Shown here: in pieces, positions 34,971-47,400 of the stretch | Layout of the letters: every line of letters starts with the position of its first letter | Position numbering within the stretch: position 1 is the stretch's first letter | Assembly: GCA_001695595.3 (NCBI GenBank) | Contig: MBPM02000169.1 | Location: forward strand, 1-64,000 | Source of the DNA: Plasmopara viticola | Taxonomy: Eukaryota > Oomycota > Peronosporomycetes > Peronosporales > Peronosporaceae | Direction: 5' to 3' | Length of the DNA stretch: 64,000 nucleotides | The notes under the pieces: generated by a model | Databases searched by the model: none | Seen by the model: the letters and a program-made list of their open reading frames with translations, nothing else | What the model was told of the DNA's origin: nothing | Translations under genes and position numbers: made by a program

Positions 34971-35584
34971 TCAAGAATGTTTGCGCTCGTCCTTACTCTT
35001 GGGCATAACAAGACGCAGCACGGGCGTGAGCACGCCATAGATAACAAGTGTAACGGCAGGCATAAGAAGCAGCCACATGTATATAGCGTGCAGCAATTTG
35101 AAGCGGAAAAGCAGCAGCGTATTGATAGTGTCCTTTTTCATGTCTTCCATAAAGCTTCCAATGGCAAATTCTTGATCCCCGTCGCCTCCTCCAAAGAATA
35201 CGGAGCCATAATAACTGCGAGTACTCGGATACTATCAGCATCTATAATGAGACAGAGAGGAAGCAGCCAACGCACATCAAGAAGGGGATAGCCGCAATGT
35301 TTAGCGGTGTAACGAGATAGTTCGTAAGCATGGCAGCAACGGGATTTAGGCGAAAGAGAAAAATAGCAGCCATGACGGGCACGGTGGTGACGCCAGGGAT
35401 AGGAAAGAGACCTCCGGACACTCCAAAAGCCATGGCTAGCGCGACGCTGCTAGGTGAGGCTACAAGAAACAGCACAAATATCTTTTATGAGGACATAAAG
35501 TCGGGACAAGCATTAAGACATACCGCCGGACTTCAGCAGCTTAATGACCGGGTCCTTAATCTTTTGCTGAAAGAGGGTAGTCAT
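34971..35584 (-). CDS. DUF2062-family membrane protein, three exons, 162 aa
   Basis: Rebuilt from splice signals. Exon 1 is 35584-35524 (MTTLFQQKIKDPVIKLLKSG), exon 2 35459-35276, exon 3 35214-34971 (ends ...VMPKSKDERKHS). Introns of 64 and 61 bp have GTATGT/TTGTAG and GTGCGT/TCGCAG ends and phases 1 and 2 that agree; the spliced frame is 489 nt with one stop. Exon 2 carries the family hallmark: a glycine- and proline-rich stretch (GVSGGLFPIPGVTTVP, about residues 31-46) followed by a hydrophobic segment and NYLVTPLN. A second long hydrophobic segment (LLHAIYMWLLLMPAVTLVIY) lies near the C-terminus. The family's biochemical role is unknown; integral membrane location is the safe inference. 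Similar DUF2062 proteins exist in plants and algae. Without splicing the gene looks broken, but I see no real lesion. Confidence 0.85.
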
Positions 35585-38500
35585 TAGTTTTGAACTTCTT
35601 GCTTCAGGATATGGCAAGGAGATGTCAAGGCTACAAGAAACACACGTGGGTCGTTACATTAAGTCTAGTTTTTGTGTTAAAAACCGCTTAAAAGGAGCCT
35701 TTGTGGCCCTATCGATATTTATATTAGCAAAAATAGGGCATTAATAAGTATCATTAGATCAGTTCTTTAAACGCTATCTAGTGCACCTGTTAACACCCCA
35801 GAGACCAAAAATTCTGTACTATTGTTCACCGGAGTATAGTGTATCTTCCTGCACGCCTCCTCCCGCACTAGTAGTCTATTCAACGGCCCACGCGGGTTGA
35901 TTGGCTACGTAAATCCTTTCCAATTTCTGATTTGACGACCCTCTCGATCCTGTCGGACAAGCAGTTTGCACTGCTCTCAAGTCTTGCTAGCTTCTATAAC
36001 CTGATGAGGCGGGTGCATATGCAGCCGTACAACTAAGCAGCTGGAACGCGCCATAGCACTCAAGCTCTCAAAACAAAATTTGCGCTTCATAAGCTTTGGT
36101 AGCATAGTTTCATATTGCCCTCGCGGTAGGTCTAAGTCGGCTAAGCTTAAGGTTTAACATTCAAAAGAGAATCCCAAGAGCTTCTTTCCGACAGAAAAAG
36201 AATGATGCTGTATTGACCACAAATGATGAGTCAGTCGATAAATGGGCTTTCTTTATGCATGTATCGAACTCGGTTGTGAAAATGGCTTCAGCAAAAAATC
36301 CTGGCAAAGGTATTGCGAGCTTCGGTACCTCAACTAAGGTAGTCGTGGTGATTCTTTTGAACAGTTCCTTAACGTGAAAAGCGTATTTTTCTAGCAGCAC
36401 CGACTGCCAAAACCGCTGAGCTAGCACTATATATGTTAATACAGGGGAACCACCAACTGCTAATACAAGAAATTGTAAGCGGTCAACATAGGTCCGCACG
36501 ACAGTGGATGAATTGGACCACAGGCGATTAATTTAGCTCCCTGGGCGGGTAGCACAGTGCCGCTATAGGAAAGTGAAAATGCAATGCGAAATTGCTCTCT
36601 AAACGCCCCGTGTTTGACAAAGAGGCCTTGGCCATGGAGACAATTGACAGGTATATTGGCCGGCGAGTCACGGCCAATCAGAGACAATGCTAGAACCATC
36701 AGATTGCTGAACCTCGAAGCTACTGGACTGGCTAAAAAAGAAAAAAAAGATATTGGGTGGTGTTCCTAGAGATGAAAGCACATGTTAAAGTACACTTTAT
36801 CGTTTTATACGAAGATGTCTTGGATTGGCTATCACGGCAGCTTGCGTTGCTCCTTACTGGCACAAACTACTCTGTCTTAAGGGAGTTGTCACTGACCAAA
36901 AGCATTGCGAGCACATGATTGTCTCATTCGCTGAACGGCAAAAAAATGCAATACGAAGAGTTAGAATCCAGCACTCTTTATCGACTTCTCAAGTTTAAAA
37001 AATAAGAGGAATCTGGTGTCTGATTCATGCTTAAAATGCGCTAATATAAGCAGCAGTGTCTTTACTAACACCCATCCAGAGGAAGAACGCGATGCTTGGC
37101 AACATATTCGGATATATGTTGTAGAGTGCGCTGGATTTGACAGATTGCTTTTTTCACATCAGTCGAATATATTCTTGCGATGAATGGTGCACCTAGCAGC
37201 AAGCTATGCAAGCTGTCAACGATACCACAAAGACTTTCAACACCCCGGCCACGCTTAGTCGTATGTCACATAATTATCTCGTTGATTGCAGTCTTCACCC
37301 GAAGATACTTTGACTTAATAATCATCCATAGCCGCTCAGATGAAGCTTAGTCGGCTCTGACAACCAAGTAGGTGCGGTCACGAGAGCCAATCAAGCTTAT
37401 GATTAGATGCCTTTGTGGCAGAAGAAATTAAAGTTCTTGACTGCTCAGCAATTAGTCATCAGATTTGCGCAAATTCTAAATAAAAGCCGTTGGGTCTACG
37501 TTAAAAGCATAATAAATCCCAGGAAGGGAGAAGGCTATACAGGTGTTTGCACAAGTACATAGTTTATTATGCGGGTCTCGTAAAGCCTGTCCAATCCTTA
37601 AAAGCCAAACTGAGTGGTGCTGGAATGCACAACAGCTGAAATGCCTTTTTTGGGTGCTGTTCTGGCTCATTTGCGAGCCACTCATGAGCCTACACGTCGT
37701 TTGCAAAGTCTTTACTATGCCACCGGTGATTCCCAGCTCGATGAGGTAGGGCAAGAGCAAGTCATTTTGATCTTGTCCGGGCTCCGAAAGGAACTACGCT
37801 ATTCATAATCGAAGGGTATTAACAACGAAATTTAATGGTGAAGTTTCGAGAGAAGTTCTTTTGAGTTTTAAGCTCTTTGAGGTCTGGTTTGATCCAGAAT
37901 CCATTACTCGCCCTCGTCAAAGAGAGCGACGAATACGCCCATTTTTTCCAAAAAGTGGCAAGACTGTTGTCATATTTTACAAAGTTTACGTTCCGAATAA
38001 TGGCAAACTCTACTGCTTTTGACACATTTTGACAGAACCAGATTATAGGTTGGCTTCCACTGCCATACTTAATAGCCATATTGACAAACGGATCTATCAG
38101 GCGTACAAAACGAGCGTCTTTTGATGCAATTTCTAAACACAGATAAAAATAGGAAAGTCACCCTTCGAAGCAACCACAGTTGCATCACTACGAGTGAGCA
38201 GATAATCTGCTACACTATAAAGGTGGTGAACATATGGATCAATGAACTTTTTTCTTCGCTTCATATCGCTGTCCCCGACTTTATCATTTGGGGAGTCGTA
38301 CTAGCCATATGTATGTTACGACCTGCGAGACCTCATACCTGCGACGCACACGTTGGCTTCTTACAGACCATTATAATTCTACAATTCACGATCTAGATTT
38401 TGCCTTAGGCTTGCCGTTAATTAGTGGTCGCACTTGCATAGTGTGTTGTCACTTTTAAGAGCTCTACTATAATCATTTTGTCCAGCTCGAGCAGAGCTTT

Positions 38501-40613
38501 CATTAAAAACGATTCATGGAGTCCCAAAGTAAAATGGGGCAGGCAGTTCGATTGGAAAACAAGCCACAAGGCTCTTAATGAATTAAGTATGGCTATCCGA
38601 ACGCGATAATAGCAAATGAAGACCCGCCATTAGCCACTACGTTTTGGAAAGTTATTTGGAATATTCTTGATAATGGCAGCAGCAGACCTTACTCGGACTA
38701 ATAATGCGACAAAGAGAGCTAAATGTGTGCTTAAAAACGTATGTACGCTGAGGCGTTGTGGAATGACGAGAAACTTACGGTTGTGTTTACTTTTAACAAT
38801 GCGATTCATGTATATACGGAGCTTGAAAGCTTCTCCTTGAGCAAAGTGAGGCACATAAGAGGTCCGTTAGCTTTCAAATGCACATTTGTTTATAAATTAG
38901 TAGATGGGAGGCTTGAAATTTTTTTTGCAGGTCTCTCATTTCGTTTTTAAATGTAGGCTAAGTAAACCAGTGGGGAAAACTTGCGACTGCATTCGCCGAA
39001 AAGATAATTATATGGCTCATTAAATAGCTAAAGTATGGGATAGGTATGAGTAGATGCAAAAGTCTACCGCTAGAAAAAGGTGATTTATGAGCAAGTGAAA
39101 GAAACGTCCCAGAGCACTTTTCGCGGTCCTAGGATAACAAAGGTCAGCATTTATCATTTACCGTTCGGAACAATGTCGGTGCATCAAACATCTGAAGTTG
39201 GAATATTAAGGTCCTCAGGAGTTTGATTCTTATAAGAGTTGTGGAATGATCATAGCATCTCCTTAGAGCGCTGTTTCCACGTTCGACCTTGCGAGAAGGG
39301 CTAGTACAGGTAAGCTGATAGTACCGCCATATTGACCTTCCGACTGAGAGAACGAGTACTTATAAGGCTGTGCGCTTTAAGCTGCCAGACGAAGCTAGAG
39401 CTCACTGCAAAAAGAAAAGACTTTCCGACGCAGTTTGAATACTTTGCACTGAGAAGTGCGGCGGTCGATACAAAGGCGCACCTAGCTCTTGGGTCACAAT
39501 GCAAAAGGATTCCACCTCTTTCAAATCTAATGGAGGATCGGCGTCACCAGACTTAGATAAGACCGCCGGAAACATGTCAGACAGATAAATGACGTCGCAT
39601 TAGGCAGGCGGGTGGTGACGCAAAATTATGAACATGGTTACGGCTAACAACGGTAAGATCATGACTTCATTGACCAACGACATAGAAAAGTTTTTAAAAG
39701 GATGTTGACAGATAGCACAGGGTTGCAAACTAATGACATATATATATTCACTTTTTTTCATCTTCACCTTAGCAGATCAAAAGCCGCAACAAAGCCTTCC
39801 ATCGTAGCATTACCGTGCCCAGTATGACAAACAAGCGCACTGAGGCCCTCCTCGGTAATAGCACAACTGAGAGCTTAACGCTGATTAGGTGAGCTGCCTT
39901 CCACTCTCACCCCTTGCTGAAGAGTATTTCCTAGCATACAAATACAGATAAATACATTGGCAAGATCGCCCTTTTGTGGAGAAGTGGAACGTGTGTCCCT
40001 CTTTAATATTATTATAGAGATATCTAGCGTATAATTACCGCAAGATGGTGCTCAAACCACATGGTTCACGGGCTTTAGTGATTGGCTGGCGGATGTGTGA
40101 CCAGAAAACGAGAGAAAGTCAGCAATCCCATAGCCGCATATACAAATCATAAATAGTCGTTGAAGTTCGTATATTGCATCATCTTCACGATTTTGCAGAG
40201 CAAATGCTCCACTACGGGCCAACTCATTACACCGCCCTCATTGTACAGCATGCAAAAATAATTATTACTAGAGGTGACATATAATTCTGCAGATCGGATT
40301 TTAAGTATGCTATATTGCATGTGCACCGTCAAAATGCTGCTATTTAAGTGTAAACTGAGACTAAAATTGCTTCTTATCTTGCAACATTGTTACAAAATTT
40401 AATCGCATTCTATTCTGAGGCAAAAAATACCAGACAACGTAAATCGAATTGGAAATGCCTGTCCTAATAGGTAAGTTGTCTCCTTCTCTGATCGGTTCAC
40501 ACACACCCAGAGACCGTGCATGGTAATGACATCAAAACCTTGATAAAATTGTTTTGCTTGATGCACTTAGGACATAACTGTGTGATAGCGGCAAATAATA
40601 AGCATCCAAATTA
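35585..40613. other. Gene-poor interval, about 5 kb
   Basis: Only short frames in all six readings, with AT-rich composition and no recognisable domain. The best coding-like trace is on the minus strand at 36161-36699, listed separately. The stretch 37543-37808 (+) has two overlapping frames of about 65 codons with no recognisable family. No tandem repeats, tRNA or rRNA seen. Confidence 0.6.
36161..36699 (-). pseudogene. Possible decayed coding sequence
   Basis: Two overlapping minus-strand frames, 36699-36460 and 36499-36161, read consecutively with a frame change near 36490. The second contains hydrophobic stretches (LQFLVLAVGGSPVLTYIVLA) and the pair could be remains of a membrane protein. 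No start context, splice sites or family could be assigned. The chance of a random open frame is substantial. Confidence 0.22.
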
Positions 40614-41780
40614 CTACTTCTGCTTTTTTAATTTCTTTTCATCCTCTTCGGCAGCGTGTTGCTGTGCAAACTGCTCAATGCACGAGATAGCAAAGTAGGC
40701 GATGAAGGCCACCATGATCCAAGATCCTAATTGCGAGACCAAGCTGCCAGTAGGAGTCGCTACAGTGCCAGCGTGTTCTGCTGCGGCTTTGACCTGTGCT
40801 GAATGAAATTTCGTGCGACACTCTAGCAGAAATTCATTTACACGAGACCCCAGCCTCCATTGCTCGGGCGTGACGAGTCCAATCAGCGCTTCGACCTGCT
40901 TAAGATGCGCATCCGTAAAAATGGTGATGAAAAATGCGGCTTGCATGTTAACCTTTATCAGCGCTTTGCCGATAAGCGTAGCACCAAAAAATGTCCAGAA
41001 TGGCATTAAAAAGTGTCCACAGCAAATGCCACACAGATCAAAGGCCATGTTAGGCCACGCCGACATGAGCAGCACACCCCAAAACCCGTGCTTTTCCAAA
41101 AAACGAATCATCCAGTCTTTCATATTGTTCATGAGATTGAATTGGGACTTGGCCTCGGCAATCTCTTCAAACTCATCATTGCGTTGTCCGGCCAATTTAG
41201 CTGCACGGCTAAGCGCATAGGGTGGGATTTCTCCCGCGGCCGTGCCTGCACCCCACAGCATACAGGGCAAGAAAACCTTCCAGAAGATGGCAGCAAAGGT
41301 AACAGTCGAGACCTCAGGTACGTTGTTACAATTGGCCTCAAATGGATGAAACCACATATGGTGATAACTGTCAAAATCCAAAGACTTGCACTCTTCTGCA
41401 CCCTGTACCACGAGAAAAATGTGCGGAAATAGAAACAAGATACCCGAGTGCATCCCAGTGCCCAGTCCCACGCTCGAGAGCACGCCCAGACCGACCCACC
41501 AAACCACAAACTTGACACTTTCATTAAAGTTGTCTAGTAGCTGCCGATGTGGTCCGTCACGACTTGAGGCCACAAGCCAAAGCAGAAGCAGCGGCAGTAG
41601 CAAGAATCGCGTCGCGCGGCTGCGCTGGACACGTACTGCCAGCCACTTGAGGAAGTGCAAGAGCACGACGCTAAAATGATACAGCACGCTAAACGGACGG
41701 CGAAGCAGCGTCAGATTCTTGCGCTCTTGTCGCAGCTGCTCAGCCAAAGACGCGATGCCATCGTCCGAATTACTTGCCAT
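40614..41780 (-). CDS. VMP1: VMP1-like vacuole membrane protein (VTT/DedA domain), 388 aa
   Basis: VMP1 is an ER multipass membrane protein of the DedA/VTT superfamily. In animals and amoebae it acts as a lipid scramblase and is needed for autophagosome formation and ER contact sites. Here the intronless frame of 388 residues is close to the usual ~400. Family signatures are visible: GLGTGMHSGILFLFPH at residues 105-120, and WGAGTAAGEIPPYALSRAA at 176-194, the re-entrant-loop region of the VTT fold. Membrane segments lie near 57-73, 91-113, 163-190, 230-255, 262-285 and 345-375. The C-terminus ends KKQK, a dilysine KKXX form that fits ER retrieval. The ATG at 41780 is the first in frame and is followed by a soluble charged N-terminus. 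The HCF101-type gene lies upstream on the same strand; there is no functional link I know of. Confidence 0.93.
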   Translation of the reverse strand: MASNSDDGIASLAEQLRQERKNLTLLRRPFSVLYHFSVVLLHFLKWLAVRVQRSRATRFLLLPLLLLWLVASSRDGPHRQLLDNFNESVKFVVWWVGLGVLSSVGLGTGMHSGILFLFPHIFLVVQGAEECKSLDFDSYHHMWFHPFEANCNNVPEVSTVTFAAIFWKVFLPCMLWGAGTAAGEIPPYALSRAAKLAGQRNDEFEEIAEAKSQFNLMNNMKDWMIRFLEKHGFWGVLLMSAWPNMAFDLCGICCGHFLMPFWTFFGATLIGKALIKVNMQAAFFITIFTDAHLKQVEALIGLVTPEQWRLGSRVNEFLLECRTKFHSAQVKAAAEHAGTVATPTGSLVSQLGSWIMVAFIAYFAISCIEQFAQQHAAEEDEKKLKKQK

Positions 41781-42183
41781 GTCTCCTCTTGGCTACAGCA
41801 GATAAGGGAGAATGACGCTCGAGGTGACTCCATGCCACGTCGCGATGTCGTGATTGGTGCAAATGACGTTTTCTCTGGCTTTTAAATATTGTGCTTCTGC
41901 GTCTTATACAAGTTGCACTATGAATTATATTAAGTTGTGCTCTAAGTCCACGAATATATTCCGATTGGGCCTTGAACCTTCCTCACCGAGCCAATCGCAA
42001 TATAAATAAATATAACTACTTCGCTATGCCATAGGAATGATACGAGTACCGCGCTTTTATCTGGTTGATAAAATACTCTGTATGTATATGGTGTTATGTT
42101 GCTCGGATCAACTTAGCTCTATTGTGATCGTGCAAACATTAGTGAGTACAGTAAATCTCACATTGGTGCGAGTTTTCCTATCG
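41781..42183. other. Intergenic between HCF101-type gene and VMP1
   Basis: About 400 bp holding the 3' end of the minus-strand HCF101-type gene and the 5' region of VMP1. A plus-strand frame runs antisense into it from VMP1 and is a shadow. No clear motif. Confidence 0.5.
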
Positions 42184-44446
42184 TCACTTAATTGCCCCCG
42201 GCTCAGACGCATACTCAGCGATAAGCGCAGTAAGCATATCGTACGTGTATAGCGATGAAGAGTGGCCATCACTCCACGTGACCGCAAATGCATAGTTGCC
42301 CTTTCACGTAAATCTTAATCAGAGCTAATTCGTACTCAAAACAGTCGAATATGGCATACCTTCCGCTCCACAGCGGTGGGGTATATAGAATCTGAAATTG
42401 TAGTCGGGTCCAAAATCTTCAAACAAAATGCGAAAGTTATGGCACAACATTTGCAAATCAAGCTGGGCTATAACCGTACCTGGTCTCCCGTAAACTCATC
42501 AGTGCATTGAGCGCAGCGGCATCTACAATGTGATAAAGCACGTCAAACAGTTGAATAGAAGTCCTTATTCGGTAAAGCATAATTGGCTTACCGCGCTCGA
42601 AGGTCCCCTGGGTGTAGCACAGCCTCCTTTGCCTCGTTCGTGCTGTACAAACGAAGGACGATGCCACGATTTTTGTCATATAGCAATTCAGGCGCCGAAC
42701 GAACATTGTGCTTCATAATCACTAGTTCCTTTGCAATCTAGTTTTTTTGCAAAAATAATCAAACGAGACCGAACTCCGATTCAAACTTTATGCTTACCGT
42801 AGTCGCTAGCGAGTCATAGGTTTCCATTTCTTCAGAGGTCAACCCAGACAATACGAACGGGCTATGGCACAATTAAATACGTCATATTAGAACAATTAAT
42901 AAATGAACCGCACGCATACAATATACACACCGTCCCGAATCCGCTGATAAGCTGAAGTGCTCTGAGATTGGCAACTTGAATACATTTCGCATGCTGTATT
43001 TGTCAACGAGTTCCTGTGTATGACCTGGGCCTGCACAATGACGAGAGATGAAAGTGCAGTAGAAGCAGTATGCACAAACAGAAAGTACCAACCGAACGGA
43101 TAATGGCGTTGCCCGTGAGAGCAGTCAAAGTAAGACATGTTCTCTACCACTGCAGCAGTTTTCACCTGCACCTCCATCACAACACTCTTATAATGGCTGA
43201 AAAAATTGATATCAGCTGCTTATAGCCGACCTTCAAGTCTTCAAACATGACAATTCCTTTCTCAACGTCGACGAAGCTGAGCAGTGACATGACGTTAGTA
43301 TACAACAATCTTTAGTAAGTCACAACAGTGAAATAATACTGAACCTTAGTTTCTGTGGCGTTGTTACGACCACCGCAGCTGAAATAGCCATTTGCTGAGA
43401 AATCGATATATGAATGTCTCCTGTACCTGGTGGCATGTCCACTACAAGATAGTCAAGCTCTCCCCAATCTGTCCCGAGAATGAGCTGGTCAACCAATTTT
43501 GACACCATAGGACCGCGTATTACAGCAGCTCCAATTCCTTGACGAGCAAGAAGACAACTAAGGGTCGAATATACGTTTGAGGAATCACATACGTCGCACC
43601 TCCAGCACCAGGAGCAGCACGTTGGTTCACGAAGCCAAACGACATGCATTTAACGCCTTTATATTCTACTGGTTCAACAAAGTGTTTCACTTTTTTAGAC
43701 TGACGAATGGTACGATCGTCGGGTGATACCATCGTCGGCAGACTTGGTCCATAGATGTCGGCGTCTAAAATACCGACTCGAGCACCACGTTTTGACAGGC
43801 TAAAAAACAGAGCAAAGCTGGTAAGAATCCGCTATCAATCGATCATAATTTGTTACGACATCTTGTACCTATAAGCGAGATTTACGGCCACGGTAGACTT
43901 TCCCACTCCGCCCTTGCAACTCGACACTGCAATAATTTCCGACACATGGGCCAATGATGAAAAGCGGCCTGCACGAGCATTCCGCGGACGAGGAATTGAT
44001 ATCTTGAAGTCTATAGCTTTGACCCACTCGAGTTCTTTCACTGCCAACGCTGCCGCTTTCTGCCACTGGATGATGCGACGAAAAGAAATCAAATTCAAAG
44101 CGATGAAACTCAAAGGGTGACTACCCCAAAGCAATTACAGCCCCACACCTGTTCTGCCAGATCCATTAGTACTGGCGATGGTGTTATAATTTTGCACGAG
44201 ACTTTTCCGTCATTGGGCTTGACAAGTAGCTCCTGCAGTAATGTATTAGTCGGGCGAACTGTGTCTGGACCGTTTTCGCTTCACCTTGACGTAGCCCAGA
44301 GACACGATGTCACCCAGTCCTAAGCCATCAGACACACCACGAAATTTATCTAGCACTTGCGATTCCATTTTTGCCAGCTGACGCATCGACAGCGCGCGTC
44401 GCAAGTAACACGGCAGACTCGATCGAAGAGCTTTCCATCGCAGCAT
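42184..44446 (-). CDS. HCF101: HCF101-type Mrp/NBP35 P-loop iron-sulfur scaffold ATPase, 13 exons, 490 aa
   Basis: Exons: 44446-44285, 44232-44149, 44065-43869, 43799-43600, 43528-43345, 43276-43231, 43165-43093, 43030-42931, 42861-42798, 42737-42592, 42522-42480, 42416-42360, 42300-42184. The twelve introns are 52-83 bp with GT-AG ends, and all phases agree (1473 nt). Domain order is that of HCF101: MIP18/DUF59 domain (about 25-100, [14 protein letters not shown]), ParA-type ATPase (about 125-365) with Walker [10 protein letters not shown] 132-140, [10 protein letters not shown] 158-167 and Walker [11 protein letters not shown] 243-252, then a DUF971 domain (about 375-475). HCF101 binds and hands over [4Fe-4S] clusters. 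The DUF971 part keeps a C-x-C-x2-C motif (C420, C422, C425) known from GBBH-like domains. The N-terminus from ATG 44446 ([20 protein letters not shown]) is Arg-rich and lacks acidic residues, like a mitochondrial presequence. The frame stays open upstream to 44590, but I prefer 44446. Confidence 0.92.
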
Positions 44447-47400
44447 TTCTTTGCCTTTCAAAATTACGGTGGCGTATTTGACGTGGTCCACATTTTCCTC
44501 GGAGCAATATATACAATTTAGGCAGCAAAGAAATTTGTGGCAGTGGCAATTGTAGAAGCTTGTGTCTGCCGCATGATCAATCTCATGCATTGCTCCTCTA
44601 TACGATGAATGACCGATGTATAGATATCACAACCGTTTCATAAAGATCGTATCAAACAACAAAAATGCTCAGGACCTATAAGGCAAGTTAAAGCGCACGC
44701 TATCGATAAGACTTATCCAAGATATCTTTGTAGTTGACGAAAAAGGTATTTATATCCTACAAATCTAGATAAACCAAATTTTTGAGATGGTTTTGGCTCT
44801 ATAAGCCTAATAGGTTCGAGCTCCTCGCGGCTTAAGAACTTCTGGCAGTGCCTCCAATCGGAGTGCAACTCAATTTATCTGTATCCCTGAGAATAACGCA
44901 TTTTTGTCAACGACGGGATAATTTATGACGGCGGGATATCCTTTCGTTCGCATCCTTATATTCTTCGAGCAGCCACTCTTGGTGCTTCACCATCCACCAG
45001 TCCTGTACTACCCACTGAGTCCCACAGATCTATATTACCCACTAGCAGAAATTTGTTGCGTGCAGTCGTCAGTATACCTGTGAAGCTATGCTATCCACTA
45101 CCCACTTGTCAAGTTATATCTCTTACACTAAAAGCGCTTTTGTCAGCATTTTCGCCAGACAAAACTGCTAGGAAAACCCAATCTCACGCAAAGGAAGGTC
45201 ATCAAATCTGTCTTTGTTTATATGAGACTTTCCATATTTAGTCTAGATGTTTAGTTTACCAGTATCTTTAAGGGAGCCGTATGCACAACAATATTACGAT
45301 TATGCTTCACTAAAACTCCGTTGCGCGGGAGTGAGCTGTGGGTTTGCTCAGCCAATCAGTTCAGGGTTTATTCTGCTCCAGCCACGGCATGCACAGGATC
45401 AAGTCATTTTCCAAGTGAAGGATGTGGAAAGGCTCCGTCGTCGTTTTTTTAATAGCTCTTTGTCACTCCTAGGTATTTAAGCGCCACTCATCAGACTGTC
45501 ATGAACATCAGTCAACGTTTATGGCTGACCGCAACGTCTTGATAGCGCGCAATGCTTCACTGCACCGATGGCTACCAAGATCCTAATTTTTTTTATGATA
45601 TAGCACACTTGCGTGTACAACCAGTGCTAATTTCTCTTTTTAGAGCTGTACAGCTCTTAAACGAAAGCTTCCATGTAAATTACCAACCTCCACCTACCAT
45701 GGGGACATAGCGTTTTTTAGAAAGGCATCCCGCCTGACTGCTAGTACAACTTAAAAGGAACACTGCTTTCAACTATTTATCTTTATAATCTAGAGCACGA
45801 AACACTCAGGTTCATTGGAGTGCAGTTGAAAGACCAAGCTATTGAAACACAGCATTTTTCTGGTCCGTTCTTCATAGATTTTAGAAAATGACTATATTTC
45901 TCCAACGCGATTCAGGCTGGAACTTCATCCTTGTTTCTTTTTAAATTATCTCATCATGCTCTCAGGTACAAACAGAAATAGAGTGCCGGTTGTGCACAAA
46001 AAGCCACCACTTCTTAGGATCTTATTCTAACGGAAAGCTAGCTATTACCATAGAAGCTAGGCTTCATCTAATGATCCGTTATATTCGTTACTGTTCGTAT
46101 ATTGATGAGCTTTTGGACGACAAAAGTCTTTACCATGTCTATTATGACAATGGTAGTGTGTGTAAGCGCTGCTGAGGATGATGTATCTATGTACATCTAC
46201 TTATCGTATGTGAGATGAAGATCGCAATGACACAGAGCATTAAAGCCATAAAAGAGCGCAAGCTATTTCCGACATCAATTTTTGCTATATTGATGATTCG
46301 ATTAACTCATGACTACGGACATTTTGGTCCACCATACTACCAGCAAGCGCCTTTCTATTTAGACGCGGGGGTCGTATCAACTTTGAGCAACAATTACAGC
46401 TTATCGGGGCAAGTTATACCTCTATACAATATGAAATATTAGTCCTTGCTGATGATAGTTTTGCGGAGTATTGATAAAGTAGATTTTTGAGCGGTCGAAA
46501 CATCAAATTAACATGACGGAGAAAGATAACAAGATTTGTTCGGCACAACAATGTAGGATGATAATTTACATACTTGGCTTTTGAGGGTCTTTAGCAAAAG
46601 AGACAATTTGTGAAGCACCGATATTCTCGAAAATGAAGTAGAGGCATTCCCCTGAGCCACAAACCAATTCTTTACAATCAAGTATCGTTTGCGAGATGAG
46701 TTTGTGTGCTAGATTTTTTAAAGTATGACAAACGTCGATAAACAACGCAGAATTTTAATTCTGCAATGAAATTTGTCATGCGAATGCGTAACACAAATAG
46801 TAAGTCGGTACGTGCAACCTCAATATACGTTGATATAGGGCTTAAATTCGACAACAAGTTAAACAACGACAGCATAGCAGCGGAGCTTGCTATATACACT
46901 CATTTTACCATTTTCATGCATAACAAAAGTTGTTTGATCGATAAAAGAGCGTCTGTCAATTTGACTTTTGTAGTCTTCACAAGATAAAAAGACCACTTAC
47001 TGATTTCATAGATCCAGATTCATTTTAGAAAGTACAATGTAATTGTTCTCACGGAAAAAGAAGGCCTTTTCGTGCGTTTGCTGTTCAGTCATCCACAAAA
47101 CGACCGAACAGTACAAGAATTAACTAGGAGCTGAGCGTATCATTCAAAGTCAACCTAAACGAACAACTGTTTTGACTATTACGTGACTAATTAAATGTTT
47201 CATATTTGAATGTTGACAGCTTACTCTATATTCATCGTTAGCTGAAATAAAATCGTGATTGCTTAATTGGTAACGGACGCGCTTAATAGGCCATGTTCAT
47301 CGCATTGCAGTTAAGGCTAGCTTTCTCAGATTAGTAAGATGAAACTAGTAAGCTACTGCCATACTGTTCCTTTTAAAGAATTTTCTACCAAACTCTGCAA

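Noticed and set aside
40813..41679. Plus-strand frames of 97-139 codons
   Set aside because: Antisense shadows of the VMP1 gene, whose minus-strand frame has clear family motifs.
44447..44590. N-terminal extension of the HCF101-type protein (MHEIDHAADTSF...)
   Set aside because: The frame is open, but the extra 48 residues are Cys-rich and unlike the family, while the next Met starts a typical targeting leader.
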